Part shown: piece by piece, positions 46,872-55,645 of the stretch | Layout: every line of letters starts with the position of its first letter | Numbering within the stretch: position 1 is the first letter of the stretch | Origin: Duncaniella freteri | GTDB taxonomy: Bacteria > Bacteroidota > Bacteroidia > Bacteroidales > Muribaculaceae | Direction: 5' to 3' | Length of the DNA stretch: 64,000 nt | Assembly (NCBI RefSeq): GCF_004766125.1 | Contig: NZ_SJSA01000002.1 | Location: 186,001-250,000, forward strand | The notes under the pieces: model-generated | What the model saw: only the letters and a program-made list of their open reading frames with translations | The model's database searches: none | What the model was told of the DNA's origin: nothing | Translations under genes and position numbers: made by a program

Positions 46872-47813
46872 ATGACACACCCCATCATAGATCCGATTGC
46901 TCCTGAACTTATAGAAAGAGAGCTCACTCCCGACCGCTTGTTGCGACCGTCCAATAAAGGAGGAAATCTCATTTATACTTTTGACGGACGTGAGTGTCCG
47001 TCAGCAATGCAGGAAGTAGGCAGACTGCGAGAGGAATCATTCAGAGCCGCTGGCGGAGGTACCGGCAAGAGTGTGGATATCGATGAGTTCGATATGATGG
47101 ACCCTCCGTGCCGTCAGCTTGTTGTATGGGACCCTCAGTCACGGTTGATCCTCGGTGGATACCGTTATATTAAAGGTAGCGATATCCGAATGGATGAGTC
47201 GGGATGTCCGCGTATAGCTACAAGCCATATGTTCCGTTTTTCGGACAGATTTATTTCTGAGTTTCTTCCACAGACCATTGAGCTTGGACGTTCGTTTGTC
47301 CGTCTTAACTATCAATCATCCCAGGCAGGAGCCAAAGCACTTTTTGCCCTTGACAACCTGTGGGACGGACTCGGTGCTCTTACAGTGGTGCATCCGGAGA
47401 TAAAATATCTGTTCGGAAAGATGACTATGTATCCCGGCTATGACCGTAAATGCCGCGATATGATATTGTATTTCCTTCAGAAGCATTTCCCAGATCCAGA
47501 CTGTCTTGTGCGTCCGATACACGCTCTTGACACATCAATTGACATCGCGACGATGGAGAGCCTGTTTACTGGAAACTCCTTTAAGGATGATTATAAGATA
47601 TTAAATCATGAGGTGCGCAATCATGGATTCAACATACCTCCTCTCGTGAATTCTTATATGAGCCTGTCGCCGACAATGAAAATGTTTGGGACTGCTATAA
47701 ATGATGAGTTCGGCAATGTGGAGGAGAGCGGTATATTCTTTGCTATCTCCGAGATATTCGAAGAGAAGAAAAAAAGGCATATAGGGACCTATCATCCCGA
47801 TACATCAGTATAG
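46872..47813 (+). CDS. glsB: GNAT/OlsB-type N-acyltransferase, probable glycine N-acyltransferase
   Basis: 313 residues with the acyltransferase core of OlsB/GlsB proteins: VWDPQSRLILGGYRYI, ELGRSFVRLNYQ and the large loop before KYLFGKMTMYPGYD. It is expected to transfer a 3-hydroxy-acyl chain from ACP to glycine, giving the N-acyl precursor of glycine lipids (commendamide-type product). Directly follows glsA, as in Bacteroides. galE starts 25 bases after, in the same direction. Confidence 0.87.
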   Translation: MTHPIIDPIAPELIERELTPDRLLRPSNKGGNLIYTFDGRECPSAMQEVGRLREESFRAAGGGTGKSVDIDEFDMMDPPCRQLVVWDPQSRLILGGYRYIKGSDIRMDESGCPRIATSHMFRFSDRFISEFLPQTIELGRSFVRLNYQSSQAGAKALFALDNLWDGLGALTVVHPEIKYLFGKMTMYPGYDRKCRDMILYFLQKHFPDPDCLVRPIHALDTSIDIATMESLFTGNSFKDDYKILNHEVRNHGFNIPPLVNSYMSLSPTMKMFGTAINDEFGNVEESGIFFAISEIFEEKKKRHIGTYHPDTSV

Positions 47814-47838
47814 CAGCATACCACACAATCACAAAAAT

Positions 47839-48882
47839 ATGACTATTAAAAAAGATCGCATCCTTGTGACCGGAGGGACCGGTTACATTGGATCTCATAC
47901 AGTAGTAGAGCTTCAGCAGGCAGGGTATCCTGTGGTTATAATTGACAACCTGTCCAATTCAAGTGCCGATGTTGTGGACGGAATTGAGCGAATAACAGGA
48001 GTGCGTCCTGATTTCGTAAAAGGTGATTGCACTGACATAAATACGGTCAAAGCACTTTTTGCCGACTATCCTGATATCAAAGGCATTATTAACTTTGCTG
48101 CCTCCAAGGCGGTGGGTGAGAGTGTGCAAAAGCCTATACTTTATTACCGCAACAATCTGAACACCCTCCTCAATCTTTTGGACCTCATGGGACCAAACGG
48201 GGTCAAAGGCATAGTGTTCTCTTCCTCATGTACCGTTTATGGTGAGCCAGATGAGAACCCTGTGACAGAGGCAGCTCCAATTAAGAAAGCCACATCACCT
48301 TATGGCAATACCAAGCAGATCTCCGAAGAGATTATCACGGATGTGATAAATGCGGGAGCTCCGTTCAAGAGTGTTATACTTCGGTACTTCAATCCGGTTG
48401 GAGCGCACCCCTCGGCTGAAATCGGTGAACTCCCTAATGGGGTGCCCCAAAATCTGATCCCTTATCTCACACAGACGGCAATAGGTATACGTAGCGAACT
48501 TAGTGTATTTGGTGATGACTATAATACTCCTGACGGATCATGCATACGTGATTATATCAATGTGGTTGATCTTGCAAAGGCTCATGTCATAGCTGTTGAG
48601 CGTATGCTCACCGACAAGAGCGATGCCAAGATCGAGACTTTCAACCTCGGCACAGGTAATGGTGTGTCGGTCCTTGAACTTATCAATACTTTCGAGGAGG
48701 CAACAGGAGTAAAAGTCCCTCACAGGATAGTAGGTCGTCGTGCCGGAGATATCGAGAAGGTTTGGGCGAATCCTGCTTATGCCAATGATGTTCTCGGATG
48801 GAAAGCCTCTTCTTCGCTTGCCGATACGATGCGTTCGGCGTGGGCATGGCAGCTCAAGCTTCGTGAGCGTGGAATCATGTGA
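47839..48882 (+). CDS. galE: UDP-glucose 4-epimerase
   Basis: 347 residues of the extended SDR family. NAD-binding GGTGYIGSHTVVEL, catalytic Ser/Thr in SSSCTVYG, YGNTKQ (YxxxK), and the epimerase segment ILRYFNPVGAHPS. It interconverts UDP-glucose and UDP-galactose for envelope glycans. Probably in the same unit as RluA-glsA-glsB; a perfect hairpin follows. Confidence 0.95.
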   Translation: MTIKKDRILVTGGTGYIGSHTVVELQQAGYPVVIIDNLSNSSADVVDGIERITGVRPDFVKGDCTDINTVKALFADYPDIKGIINFAASKAVGESVQKPILYYRNNLNTLLNLLDLMGPNGVKGIVFSSSCTVYGEPDENPVTEAAPIKKATSPYGNTKQISEEIITDVINAGAPFKSVILRYFNPVGAHPSAEIGELPNGVPQNLIPYLTQTAIGIRSELSVFGDDYNTPDGSCIRDYINVVDLAKAHVIAVERMLTDKSDAKIETFNLGTGNGVSVLELINTFEEATGVKVPHRIVGRRAGDIEKVWANPAYANDVLGWKASSSLADTMRSAWAWQLKLRERGIM

Positions 48883-48912
48883 TCAGAATAAATTATATAT
48901 TCTTAAACAGAA

Positions 48913-48939
48913 AAGAGCTCGTGTGACACACGAGCTCTT
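48913..48939. terminator. Perfect 12-bp hairpin between convergent galE and YidE-type genes
   Basis: AAGAGCTCGTGT pairs with ACACGAGCTCTT around a three-base loop GAC; flanking AT-rich sequence supports termination on either strand although T tracts are short. Confidence 0.65.
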
Positions 48940-48968
48940 GATGTATATATATTATTTTGAAACGTTGC

Positions 48969-50618
48969 TTAGAAGAAGCAAAGTATAAGTGCCTGAGCAG
49001 AAACCACTCGGAGGAACATTGTCAGCGGGTAGACTGTAGAATAGGCTACTGCCGGAGCATCACTGCCGGTGGAGTTGTTTGCATAGGCGAGGGCAGGGGG
49101 ATCGGTGCACCCTCCGGAGATAAGTCCCATTATTGTGAGATAATTGATTTTGTATACTCCGCGTGCGATGAACGATACTATTATCAGAGGGAGTATGGTG
49201 ATTATGAAGCCCCATATCACCCACCACATTCCGGTGGTGTTGAATACTGTTTCGGCAAATCCTTTTCCGGAAGAGATTCCTACGGATGCAAGGAACAGAC
49301 ATATTCCGAGTTCACGCATGAGCAGAGATGCGGAAGAGGATGTGTAGGTGACAAGTTTGAACTTGTAGCCGAAACGGCTGAGAAGAATGGCGACAACCAA
49401 TGGACCACCGGCAAGACCGAGCTTCATCCCGAATCCCACATTTATTGATCCAACGATAATACCGAACATTATGCCTACGAAAATAGTGATAAGGTTAGGC
49501 TGGTTGAGACGCTTCATCGAATTGCCGAGGCGGGTGCCGAGCCGCTCTATATCGTTGGGGTCGCCTACCACTGTGAGACGGTCGCCAACCTGGAGCCTGA
49601 GTGAAGGTGATGCAAGCAGGTCGACACCGGCTCGGTTGACACGAGTGCAGTTGAGGGAATAGGCTGTGTGCAGACGGAGTGATCCGAGTGCCACACCATT
49701 ATACTTACTTTGTGTAACAACTATGCGTCGAGAAACTACTGTGCTCTGAACATCTTCCCAGTCCATCTGGATTTCGTGACCGATGACTCCCTGGAATTTC
49801 ATTTCATCGTTAGGGCTTAGCACTGCAATTATCTTATCCCCTACATGAAGCTCTGTTTTGGATGTAGGAATTACTACTTTACCGTCCGCCCCCATAAGTC
49901 GAGACACCACAAAATCACATTCGAGAATCTGGTGCAGCTGATAAAGGGTCTTTCCGTTAATGAGCTTATTGGTGACTTCGAACGACAGAACGAGCGGTTT
50001 CTGCTGTGAACCTTCGATCTCTTCCTCAATCTTTCTGATCTCATCATCAATGTTGATGCGGTACACAGCTTTGAGGATAAGCATTGAGAGTATAATGCCA
50101 ATGACGCCAAGAGGGTAGGCGGCGGCATAACCCATTGACATGATGTTGATGGCTTCGGTGGTGCCTGCAGTCTGCTGGGCGGCCGCAAGTCCTGGGGTAT
50201 TGGTCACAGCACCCGACATCACACCTACGAGTGCAGAGATGCTGGTGTCACCGTCAATGAAGAATATGGCAAGCACGATAGCCACATTCAGCGCGATGAT
50301 CAACACGGCAAGACCGTTTAGAAGGACTCCTCCTTTTTTGAAAGAGGAGAAAAATCCTGGGCCGACCTGAATACCGATTGCAAAGATGAACAGAATGAGG
50401 CCGAATTCTCGTACAAACTTGAGGACTTCGGGATTCACGATGTATCCGAAATGCCCCATGATTATACCTACAAAAAGTACAAATGTTACTCCCAGTGAGA
50501 TGCCTCCTATCTTGAGCTTTCCCAGGAAGATCCCTGCCGCTATCACAAACGAATACAGTACCAGTGTGCTGGCAAGTTCTGTGTGACCTGGACCGATAAG
50601 GTTAATTAACCATTCCAT
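48969..50618 (-). CDS. YidE/AspT-type putative transporter with tandem RCK_C domains
   Basis: 549 residues. Two homologous membrane halves (about 1-180 and 380-549; LFIFAIGIQVGPGFFSS and ICLFLASVGISSGKGFAE mirror each other) flank two central TrkA-C domains (about 200-285 and 290-375, with LHVGDKIIAVL and LQVGDRLTVVG). This is the aspartate:alanine antiporter/YidE family, with the substrate unknown here. RCK_C domains suggest ligand control. Promoter at 50688-50695 with a leader of about 65 bases. Confidence 0.9.
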   Translation of the reverse strand: MEWLINLIGPGHTELASTLVLYSFVIAAGIFLGKLKIGGISLGVTFVLFVGIIMGHFGYIVNPEVLKFVREFGLILFIFAIGIQVGPGFFSSFKKGGVLLNGLAVLIIALNVAIVLAIFFIDGDTSISALVGVMSGAVTNTPGLAAAQQTAGTTEAINIMSMGYAAAYPLGVIGIILSMLILKAVYRINIDDEIRKIEEEIEGSQQKPLVLSFEVTNKLINGKTLYQLHQILECDFVVSRLMGADGKVVIPTSKTELHVGDKIIAVLSPNDEMKFQGVIGHEIQMDWEDVQSTVVSRRIVVTQSKYNGVALGSLRLHTAYSLNCTRVNRAGVDLLASPSLRLQVGDRLTVVGDPNDIERLGTRLGNSMKRLNQPNLITIFVGIMFGIIVGSINVGFGMKLGLAGGPLVVAILLSRFGYKFKLVTYTSSSASLLMRELGICLFLASVGISSGKGFAETVFNTTGMWWVIWGFIITILPLIIVSFIARGVYKINYLTIMGLISGGCTDPPALAYANNSTGSDAPAVAYSTVYPLTMFLRVVSAQALILCFF

Positions 50619-50687
50619 AAATCAGTGAATATCAATCTTTTTTACTATTTCCTAAGGCTTGGTAGGAGAGGTGTTGTTTTCGAGGTG

Positions 50688-50695
50688 CAAAGGTA
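50688..50695 (-). promoter_or_regulatory. -7 promoter core TACCTTTG for the YidE-type gene
   Basis: Exact TAnnTTTG on the minus strand, about 69 bases upstream of the ATG at 50618. Confidence 0.55.
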
Positions 50696-50811
50696 CGATT
50701 ATTTTCTTTAAATAGTGTGATATTATCTTGATAAATTGGATGCAGAGAATGAAAAAATATGATTGCATTAAAAAATGTCACAAAATGACTGATCATTATA
50801 ATAAAAATGTG

Positions 50812-50819
50812 TAAATTTG
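50812..50819 (+). promoter_or_regulatory. -7 promoter core TAAATTTG for ilvE
   Basis: Exact TAnnTTTG, 29 bases upstream of the ATG at 50849; the upstream in-frame start at 50807 lies within the core. Confidence 0.55.
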
Positions 50820-50848
50820 TAGTATATAACGTATATTCATTCAGAACT

Positions 50849-51871
50849 ATGGATAAGGAATTAGACTGGGGTAACCTTTCATTCGGTTACATCCCAACAG
50901 ATTACAATGTCCGGTGTTATTTCCGTGACGGCAAATGGGGCGAAATTGAAGTTTCGCAGAGTGAGGAAGTCAATCTTCATATAGCGGCGACCTGTCTGCA
51001 TTACGGACAGGAAATCTTCGAGGGGCTAAAGGCTTTCCGTGGAAAAGACGGCAAGATACGTATTTTCCGTCTTGAGGAGAATGCCCGTCGTCTACAGGAA
51101 TCGGCAAAGGGGATCCTTATGGAGCCTCTCCCTGAAGAGAAATTCAGGGAGATGGTGGTCAAGGCAGTTGAGCTTAATGAGCGTTTTGTCCCGCCTTATG
51201 GTTCGGGTGCGTCTCTCTACATTCGTCCGATTGAACTTGGTATCTCGGCTCAGGTAGGGGTAAAGCCTGCCAAAGAATATCTGTTTATGATTCTTGTCAC
51301 TCCTGTGGGCCCTTACTTCAAGACCGGCTTCAAGCCGACCAATATATGTATAATGCGACAGTATGACCGTGTGGCACCTAACGGTACAGGCATGTGGAAA
51401 GTTGGTGGAAACTATGCTGCATCGCTCACGGCTGGAGAGCATGCGCATGAGCTCGGATACTCAGCTGTCCTTTATCTCGATCCTAAAGAGAAGAAATATC
51501 TTGACGAGTGCGGTCCGGCCAATTTTATGGCTATAAAGAATGGTGTGTACATCACTCCGGCTTCCGATTCGATTCTTCCCTCCATAACCAACAAGAGTCT
51601 TATGCAGCTTGCCGAAGATATGGGTATAAAGGTGGAGCGTCGCCACATCACAGTGGATGAGCTTGCCGATATAGATGAGGCAGCAGCTGTCGGCACAGCT
51701 GCCGTTGCATCACCGGTAGGTGAGATTGACGATCTTGACACCGGTAAGAAATATGTGGTGTCAAAGAATGGAGAGCCAGGTCCGATAACCACTCGTCTGT
51801 ATGAGACGCTTAATGCCATTCGACTCGGAGAGATCGAGGACAGGCACGGATGGTGTACCATTGTCGAATAA
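50849..51871 (+). CDS. ilvE: Branched-chain amino acid aminotransferase
   Basis: 340 residues from MDKELDWGNLSFGY. Fold-type IV PLP enzyme with ATCLHYGQEIFEGLKAFRG, the PLP Lys region GTGMWKVGGNYAASL, and YLDECGPANFMAIK. It transfers amino groups between glutamate and the ketoacids of leucine, isoleucine and valine. The HD-domain gene begins 8 bases downstream and is probably co-transcribed. Confidence 0.95.
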   Translation: MDKELDWGNLSFGYIPTDYNVRCYFRDGKWGEIEVSQSEEVNLHIAATCLHYGQEIFEGLKAFRGKDGKIRIFRLEENARRLQESAKGILMEPLPEEKFREMVVKAVELNERFVPPYGSGASLYIRPIELGISAQVGVKPAKEYLFMILVTPVGPYFKTGFKPTNICIMRQYDRVAPNGTGMWKVGGNYAASLTAGEHAHELGYSAVLYLDPKEKKYLDECGPANFMAIKNGVYITPASDSILPSITNKSLMQLAEDMGIKVERRHITVDELADIDEAAAVGTAAVASPVGEIDDLDTGKKYVVSKNGEPGPITTRLYETLNAIRLGEIEDRHGWCTIVE

Positions 51872-51879
51872 GGTCCCAT

Positions 51880-52434
51880 ATGGCTTTGAGCTATCAGGAA
51901 ATCATAGATAAGTATTACCCGCCGGGGACTTCCCGGCGGGTAATACTTATGCGCCATTGTAGCCAGGTGGCTGATCTCGCGCTTGAGATTGCATGTAAGA
52001 AGTGTCTTAGATTGCCGCCTGAGGATATACGCGAGGCGGCAATGCTTCATGACATAGGTATATTCCTGACATCAGCTGTTGACATAGGTTGTGACGGAGA
52101 TGAGCCATATATAATGCATGGAGTGTTGGGGGCTGAACTTCTGAGAAAGGAAGGGGTGAGCGAACAGTATGCACGTGTGGCGGAGCGTCACACAGGAGCC
52201 GGTATTACTGCTGCCGATATCCGTCAGCAGGGTTTGCCGTTACCGATTGGAGATTATGTCCCTGAGAGTACCCTTGAGCGACTGGTGTGTTATGCCGATA
52301 AGTTTTACTCAAAAGGTGGAGATATGAAAAGAAAACCGCTCGACAGAGTGATCAGGTCGATGGAAAGGTTCTCACCTGATACGCTGGAGCGGTTTATGGA
52401 TATGCACAAAGAGTTTTCTATTTCCGACGGATGA
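51880..52434 (+). CDS. HD-domain protein (HDIG-type phosphohydrolase)
   Basis: 184 residues from MALSYQEIIDKYY. HD metal ligands: H in MRHCSQVADLA, the HD pair in AAMLHDIGIFL, then H in IMHGVLGAELL and H in VAERHTG. Likely a metal-dependent phosphohydrolase of a nucleotide; the substrate is unknown. A perfect 19-bp inverted repeat (51908-51950) falls inside codons 10-24, where the protein reads DKYYPPGTSRRVIL. The 3' end overlaps the convergent cyclo-ligase gene by 17 bases. Confidence 0.85.
   Translation: MALSYQEIIDKYYPPGTSRRVILMRHCSQVADLALEIACKKCLRLPPEDIREAAMLHDIGIFLTSAVDIGCDGDEPYIMHGVLGAELLRKEGVSEQYARVAERHTGAGITAADIRQQGLPLPIGDYVPESTLERLVCYADKFYSKGGDMKRKPLDRVIRSMERFSPDTLERFMDMHKEFSISDG
51908..51950. 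repeat. Long perfect palindrome inside the 5' end of the HD gene
   Basis: Perfect 19-bp inverted repeat (51908-51926 with 51932-51950) around a five-base loop GACTT. Each arm has an AT-rich base (ATAAGTATTA) and a GC-rich tip (CCCGCCGGG). It is followed by GCGCC rather than a T tract, so it is not an ordinary intrinsic terminator. Found once in the window. Confidence 0.9.
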
Positions 52435-52972
52435 CTATGTGGTGGGATTCGGTTATCACCACATCCATGCGTACATCATGGGGGTCGGTGTCTATGCCTT
52501 CTTCTATAAGCTGGAAGTCGTAGCCGACCCCTATTTTTGTGGCTTTGCTTCCTGTAAGCAATCGGTCATAATACCCTTTGCCCCTGCCTACGCGGTTGCC
52601 TTGACGGTCGTATGCGACTGCTGGCACTATTATCAGTTCAATATCGTTGATGTCGGTAGTGTCGTCGCCTGTAGGCTCCTCTATCTGAAATGAGCCTAAT
52701 GACAGTCGAGTCTCGTCGTAAGGGAGTATGTCGAGGTTTACACCGTTGACACGTGGCAGATAGAAGTGCTTCTTCGATGCCCAGCGGTCTATGAACTTAT
52801 GGGTTGATAGCTCGTCAGGAAGAGAGTGGTACATGAGTATTCTGTCGGCAAGCATGAACGCTGCCGTCTTTTCCAGTATGGAGAACACTTTCTCAGCAGC
52901 TGAATTTTTTTCAGCTGCATCAAGCATAGTTTTGCGGGCCTTGATCCTGCGTCGTATATCGTCCTTATTCAT
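52418..52972 (-). CDS. 5-Formyltetrahydrofolate cyclo-ligase
   Basis: 184 residues. ATP- and folate-binding motifs of the family: N-terminal RRIKARKTMLD, LIIVPAVAYDRQGNRVGRGKGYYDRLL (split here; key GRGKGYYDR), and C-terminal DVRMDVVITE. It converts 5-formyl-THF to 5,10-methenyl-THF with ATP. Its start overlaps the S41 protease stop by 8 bases, and its end overlaps the HD gene on the other strand. Confidence 0.93.
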   Translation of the reverse strand: MNKDDIRRRIKARKTMLDAAEKNSAAEKVFSILEKTAAFMLADRILMYHSLPDELSTHKFIDRWASKKHFYLPRVNGVNLDILPYDETRLSLGSFQIEEPTGDDTTDINDIELIIVPAVAYDRQGNRVGRGKGYYDRLLTGSKATKIGVGYDFQLIEEGIDTDPHDVRMDVVITESHHIVIRRK

Positions 52973-54605
52973 TGTCCTTCTTCGCGTTGCTGTCGGTTAT
53001 AGGGAAAGCTGATTTGCCTGAATTCAAGGCTTCAAGTGCTGCAAGGACAGTCGGATCTGAATCGTTCATCACTTCGTAGTATCCCTGCACGCCATGTATG
53101 TTGCGGGCAATCATTGCTTTTAAGCTATTAACAAGCAGGTCGCGTGAAAGGTTTATGTAATACCACCGTGGTGCTACTCCGTTTTTCTGTGCGTAGTTCA
53201 CGAAGTTCTGGAGTAGAGTGTCGTCATCAGGCAGCATTGTCAGGAGCTCATGGCCGTCTTTGCTTTTTGACAGGTTTGCACGGTTTGCATCTGTGTATTC
53301 AAAGGTGTATTTCGGTATGAGCCCAGCATTTATCACATTTATATAATAGGATGTGATTCCGGTTGAATCGTTTGGGACGAATATGTCGGGAGTGATTCCG
53401 CCTCCGCCATATACAGTCCTGCCGTGGAGTGTGGTGAATTCAAGGGACTTATCCTGTTTGATGGAGTCTGCGCTATAGAGCTCGCCATGCTCGAAACGGT
53501 TGAGCAGTTCACGCTCGTAGTCCACTCCTGGGGCATATGTTTTCTGGATGCATCTGCCTGAGGGGGTGTAGTAGCGAGCTATTGTGAGGCGGAGGGCGCT
53601 GCTGTCAGGGAGCTCAAGCTGATTCTGGACAAGTCCTTTTCCGAATGAACGGCGTCCGATGATGAGTCCGCGGTCGTTGTCCTGCATGGCACCGGCGAAG
53701 ATCTCGCTTGCGCTTGCCGATATCTCGTCAAGGAGCACCACTAATTCTTTATCTTTAAAAGAGCCTGACCCATCGCTCATTGTGGCATTGTCGCGAGATC
53801 TGTTTTTCCCTTTGATGGCTACAATAGGGCTCCCTGACGGAAGAAACTCATTTGCCATAAGTACAGCATGGTCCATGAATCCACCTCCGTTTCCGCGAAG
53901 GTCGATTATGAATCTTTTAGCTCCGTCAGCCATCAGTGTCACCATGGATGTAAGGAACTCACTGTAGGTTGTGGCTCCGAACTTATTGATCTTGATGTAT
54001 CCCACTTCGTCGTCGATGAAGTAGGAGGCATCGATTGACGTCACAGGTATGTCATCGCGCTTCACATCATATGGCAATAGCTCCTTGGCGGTAGGTCTTT
54101 TTATGCCGAGACGCACGGTCGAGCCTTTGGGGCCTCGAAGATTGCTCATCACTTTGCTGTTAGTCCATTTCTGTCCTGCAACAAGAGAATCGTTGATAGT
54201 GATGATACGGTCGCCAGGCAGTATACCCACTTTTTCGGACGGTCCGCCGGATATCACTTCAAGCACGTTGATGGTGTCGCCAAGCATATTGAATGATATG
54301 CCTATGCCTGAGAATGAGCCTTCAAGCTCTTCGTTGACACTTTGTAGATCTGATGCGGGTATATATACAGAGTGTGGATCGAGATGGGATATTATTTCTG
54401 GAAATGAAACTTCAAGAATGCTGTCCGTGTCGATTTCATCGACGTAATTCTTGTTGATAAGCTCAAGGATGGTGTCAAGCTTTGAGCGGGAGTCCCATCC
54501 GTGGTAGTTGTTGAAGAAGGTTTTGCCTATCCACATCCCTCCTACAAGGGCTAACGCCAGTGCCAGGGGCATCCAGACTCCGGGGTTCTTAAGGCGATTG
54601 TTCAT
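52965..54605 (-). CDS. S41-family C-terminal processing peptidase (CtpA-like)
   Basis: 546 residues. An N-terminal membrane anchor (about 10-30), a PDZ domain (about 95-180, with SFSGIGISFNM and GGPSEKVGILPGDRI), and the serine/lysine catalytic core: GNGGGF, SASASEIFAGAM with the nucleophilic Ser, and RRSFGKGLVQ with the Lys. A C-terminal helical domain follows. Periplasmic protease that trims C-termini of envelope proteins. Part of a dCMP deaminase-S41-cyclo-ligase run. Confidence 0.93.
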   Translation of the reverse strand: MNNRLKNPGVWMPLALALALVGGMWIGKTFFNNYHGWDSRSKLDTILELINKNYVDEIDTDSILEVSFPEIISHLDPHSVYIPASDLQSVNEELEGSFSGIGISFNMLGDTINVLEVISGGPSEKVGILPGDRIITINDSLVAGQKWTNSKVMSNLRGPKGSTVRLGIKRPTAKELLPYDVKRDDIPVTSIDASYFIDDEVGYIKINKFGATTYSEFLTSMVTLMADGAKRFIIDLRGNGGGFMDHAVLMANEFLPSGSPIVAIKGKNRSRDNATMSDGSGSFKDKELVVLLDEISASASEIFAGAMQDNDRGLIIGRRSFGKGLVQNQLELPDSSALRLTIARYYTPSGRCIQKTYAPGVDYERELLNRFEHGELYSADSIKQDKSLEFTTLHGRTVYGGGGITPDIFVPNDSTGITSYYINVINAGLIPKYTFEYTDANRANLSKSKDGHELLTMLPDDDTLLQNFVNYAQKNGVAPRWYYINLSRDLLVNSLKAMIARNIHGVQGYYEVMNDSDPTVLAALEALNSGKSAFPITDSNAKKDNE

Positions 54606-54637
54606 AAGAGTGTTAGAGCGGGTCTAAAAAACTAATG

Positions 54638-55069
54638 TTAATGAGTATCAGGTATGTGTCGACATTCTATGCCTGCACGGTTGAGAAGGTCGATTCCGTC
54701 GGTTATACGATAGAGCTCGTTGAATACAACTCTGCGTATGCCCGCCTGTATGATCAGTTTGGCGCAATCCAGGCATGGTGATGCGGTGATATACAGGGTG
54801 GCTCCTTCGCTTGAATTATTGGAGCGAGCCACCTTGGTTATAGCATTTGCCTCGGCATGTAACACGTAGGTTTTGGTAACACCGTCAGCATCCTCACAGA
54901 TGTTTTCAAATCCTGCGGGGGTGCCGTTGAAACCGTCAGAAATGATGGTGCGGTCCTTCACAAGAAGCGCACCTACCTTTCGACGTTCGCAATAGGAGTT
55001 TTCAGCCCATATCCGCGCCATGCGCAGATAACGCTTGTCAAGAATTTCTTGCTTACCGGAAAGATCCAT
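54638..55069 (-). CDS. Deoxycytidylate deaminase family protein (ComEB-like)
   Basis: 143 residues of the zinc CDA fold: HAEANAITK (His and proton-shuttling Glu) and PCLDCAK (two Cys ligands). dCMP deaminase makes dUMP for thymidylate synthesis. The N-terminal RKVGALLVKDRTIISDGFNG is typical. Promoter at 55093-55123; S41 and cyclo-ligase follow. Confidence 0.9.
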   Translation of the reverse strand: MDLSGKQEILDKRYLRMARIWAENSYCERRKVGALLVKDRTIISDGFNGTPAGFENICEDADGVTKTYVLHAEANAITKVARSNNSSEGATLYITASPCLDCAKLIIQAGIRRVVFNELYRITDGIDLLNRAGIECRHIPDTH

Positions 55070-55092
55070 AAAGGTTGTTTCAGATTACGGTG

Positions 55093-55123
55093 CAAAGGTA
55101 GGCATTTTCCGTTAACTGTTCAA
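55093..55123 (-). promoter_or_regulatory. Promoter of the dCMP deaminase-S41-cyclo-ligase operon
   Basis: TACCTTTG on the minus strand (55100-55093) with TTG at 55123-55121 and a 20-base spacer, 23 bases upstream of the ATG at 55069. Confidence 0.65.
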
Positions 55124-55146
55124 CTCTTTTCCCTATTCTTTAAGTA

Positions 55147-55602
55147 TTATCGGGTGTTAAGTATCTGTTCGGCGTGATTCTTGGTCTTCACTTCTTTTGG
55201 CGATATGATTCGAGTGACTGTGCCCTCTGGTGATATGATAAAAGTGGTGCGGAATGTGCCCATATATTTGCGTCCGTACATGGATTTTTCTCCCCATACT
55301 CCAAATTCGTTTACGAGTTTATGGTCGGAATCGGTTATGAGTGGGAATGGGAGTGAATTTTTGGCTATGAACTTTTTGTGGGAATCCGCGCTGTCGACGC
55401 TTACACCTATCACCTGGTATCCGGCATCGATGAGTGCCTGATAGTTATCGCGAAGGTTGCATGCCTGGGCGGTGCAGCCCGATGTCGAGTCCTTTGGATA
55501 GAAATATAGTGCGATGCTACGGCCGGGGTAGTCGCTTAATTTTACTTCATTGCCGTTCTGGTCAATTCCGAGCATGTCGGGAATCCTGGAGCCTATTTCC
55601 AT
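55147..55602 (-). CDS. bcp: Thioredoxin-dependent thiol peroxidase (Bcp/PrxQ type)
   Basis: 151 residues of the AhpC/TSA family. The active site FYPKDSTSGCTAQACNLRD holds the peroxidatic Cys and a resolving Cys five residues later, the PrxQ signature. It reduces H2O2 and organic peroxides using thioredoxin. It lies 43 bases after the DUF115-like gene on the same strand and 77 bases before the dCMP deaminase start. Confidence 0.94.
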   Translation of the reverse strand: MEIGSRIPDMLGIDQNGNEVKLSDYPGRSIALYFYPKDSTSGCTAQACNLRDNYQALIDAGYQVIGVSVDSADSHKKFIAKNSLPFPLITDSDHKLVNEFGVWGEKSMYGRKYMGTFRTTFIISPEGTVTRIISPKEVKTKNHAEQILNTR

Positions 55603-55645
55603 AATCTTAATTTGTGCGGTTTAATGTGAGGCTGATGGTGTGTGC

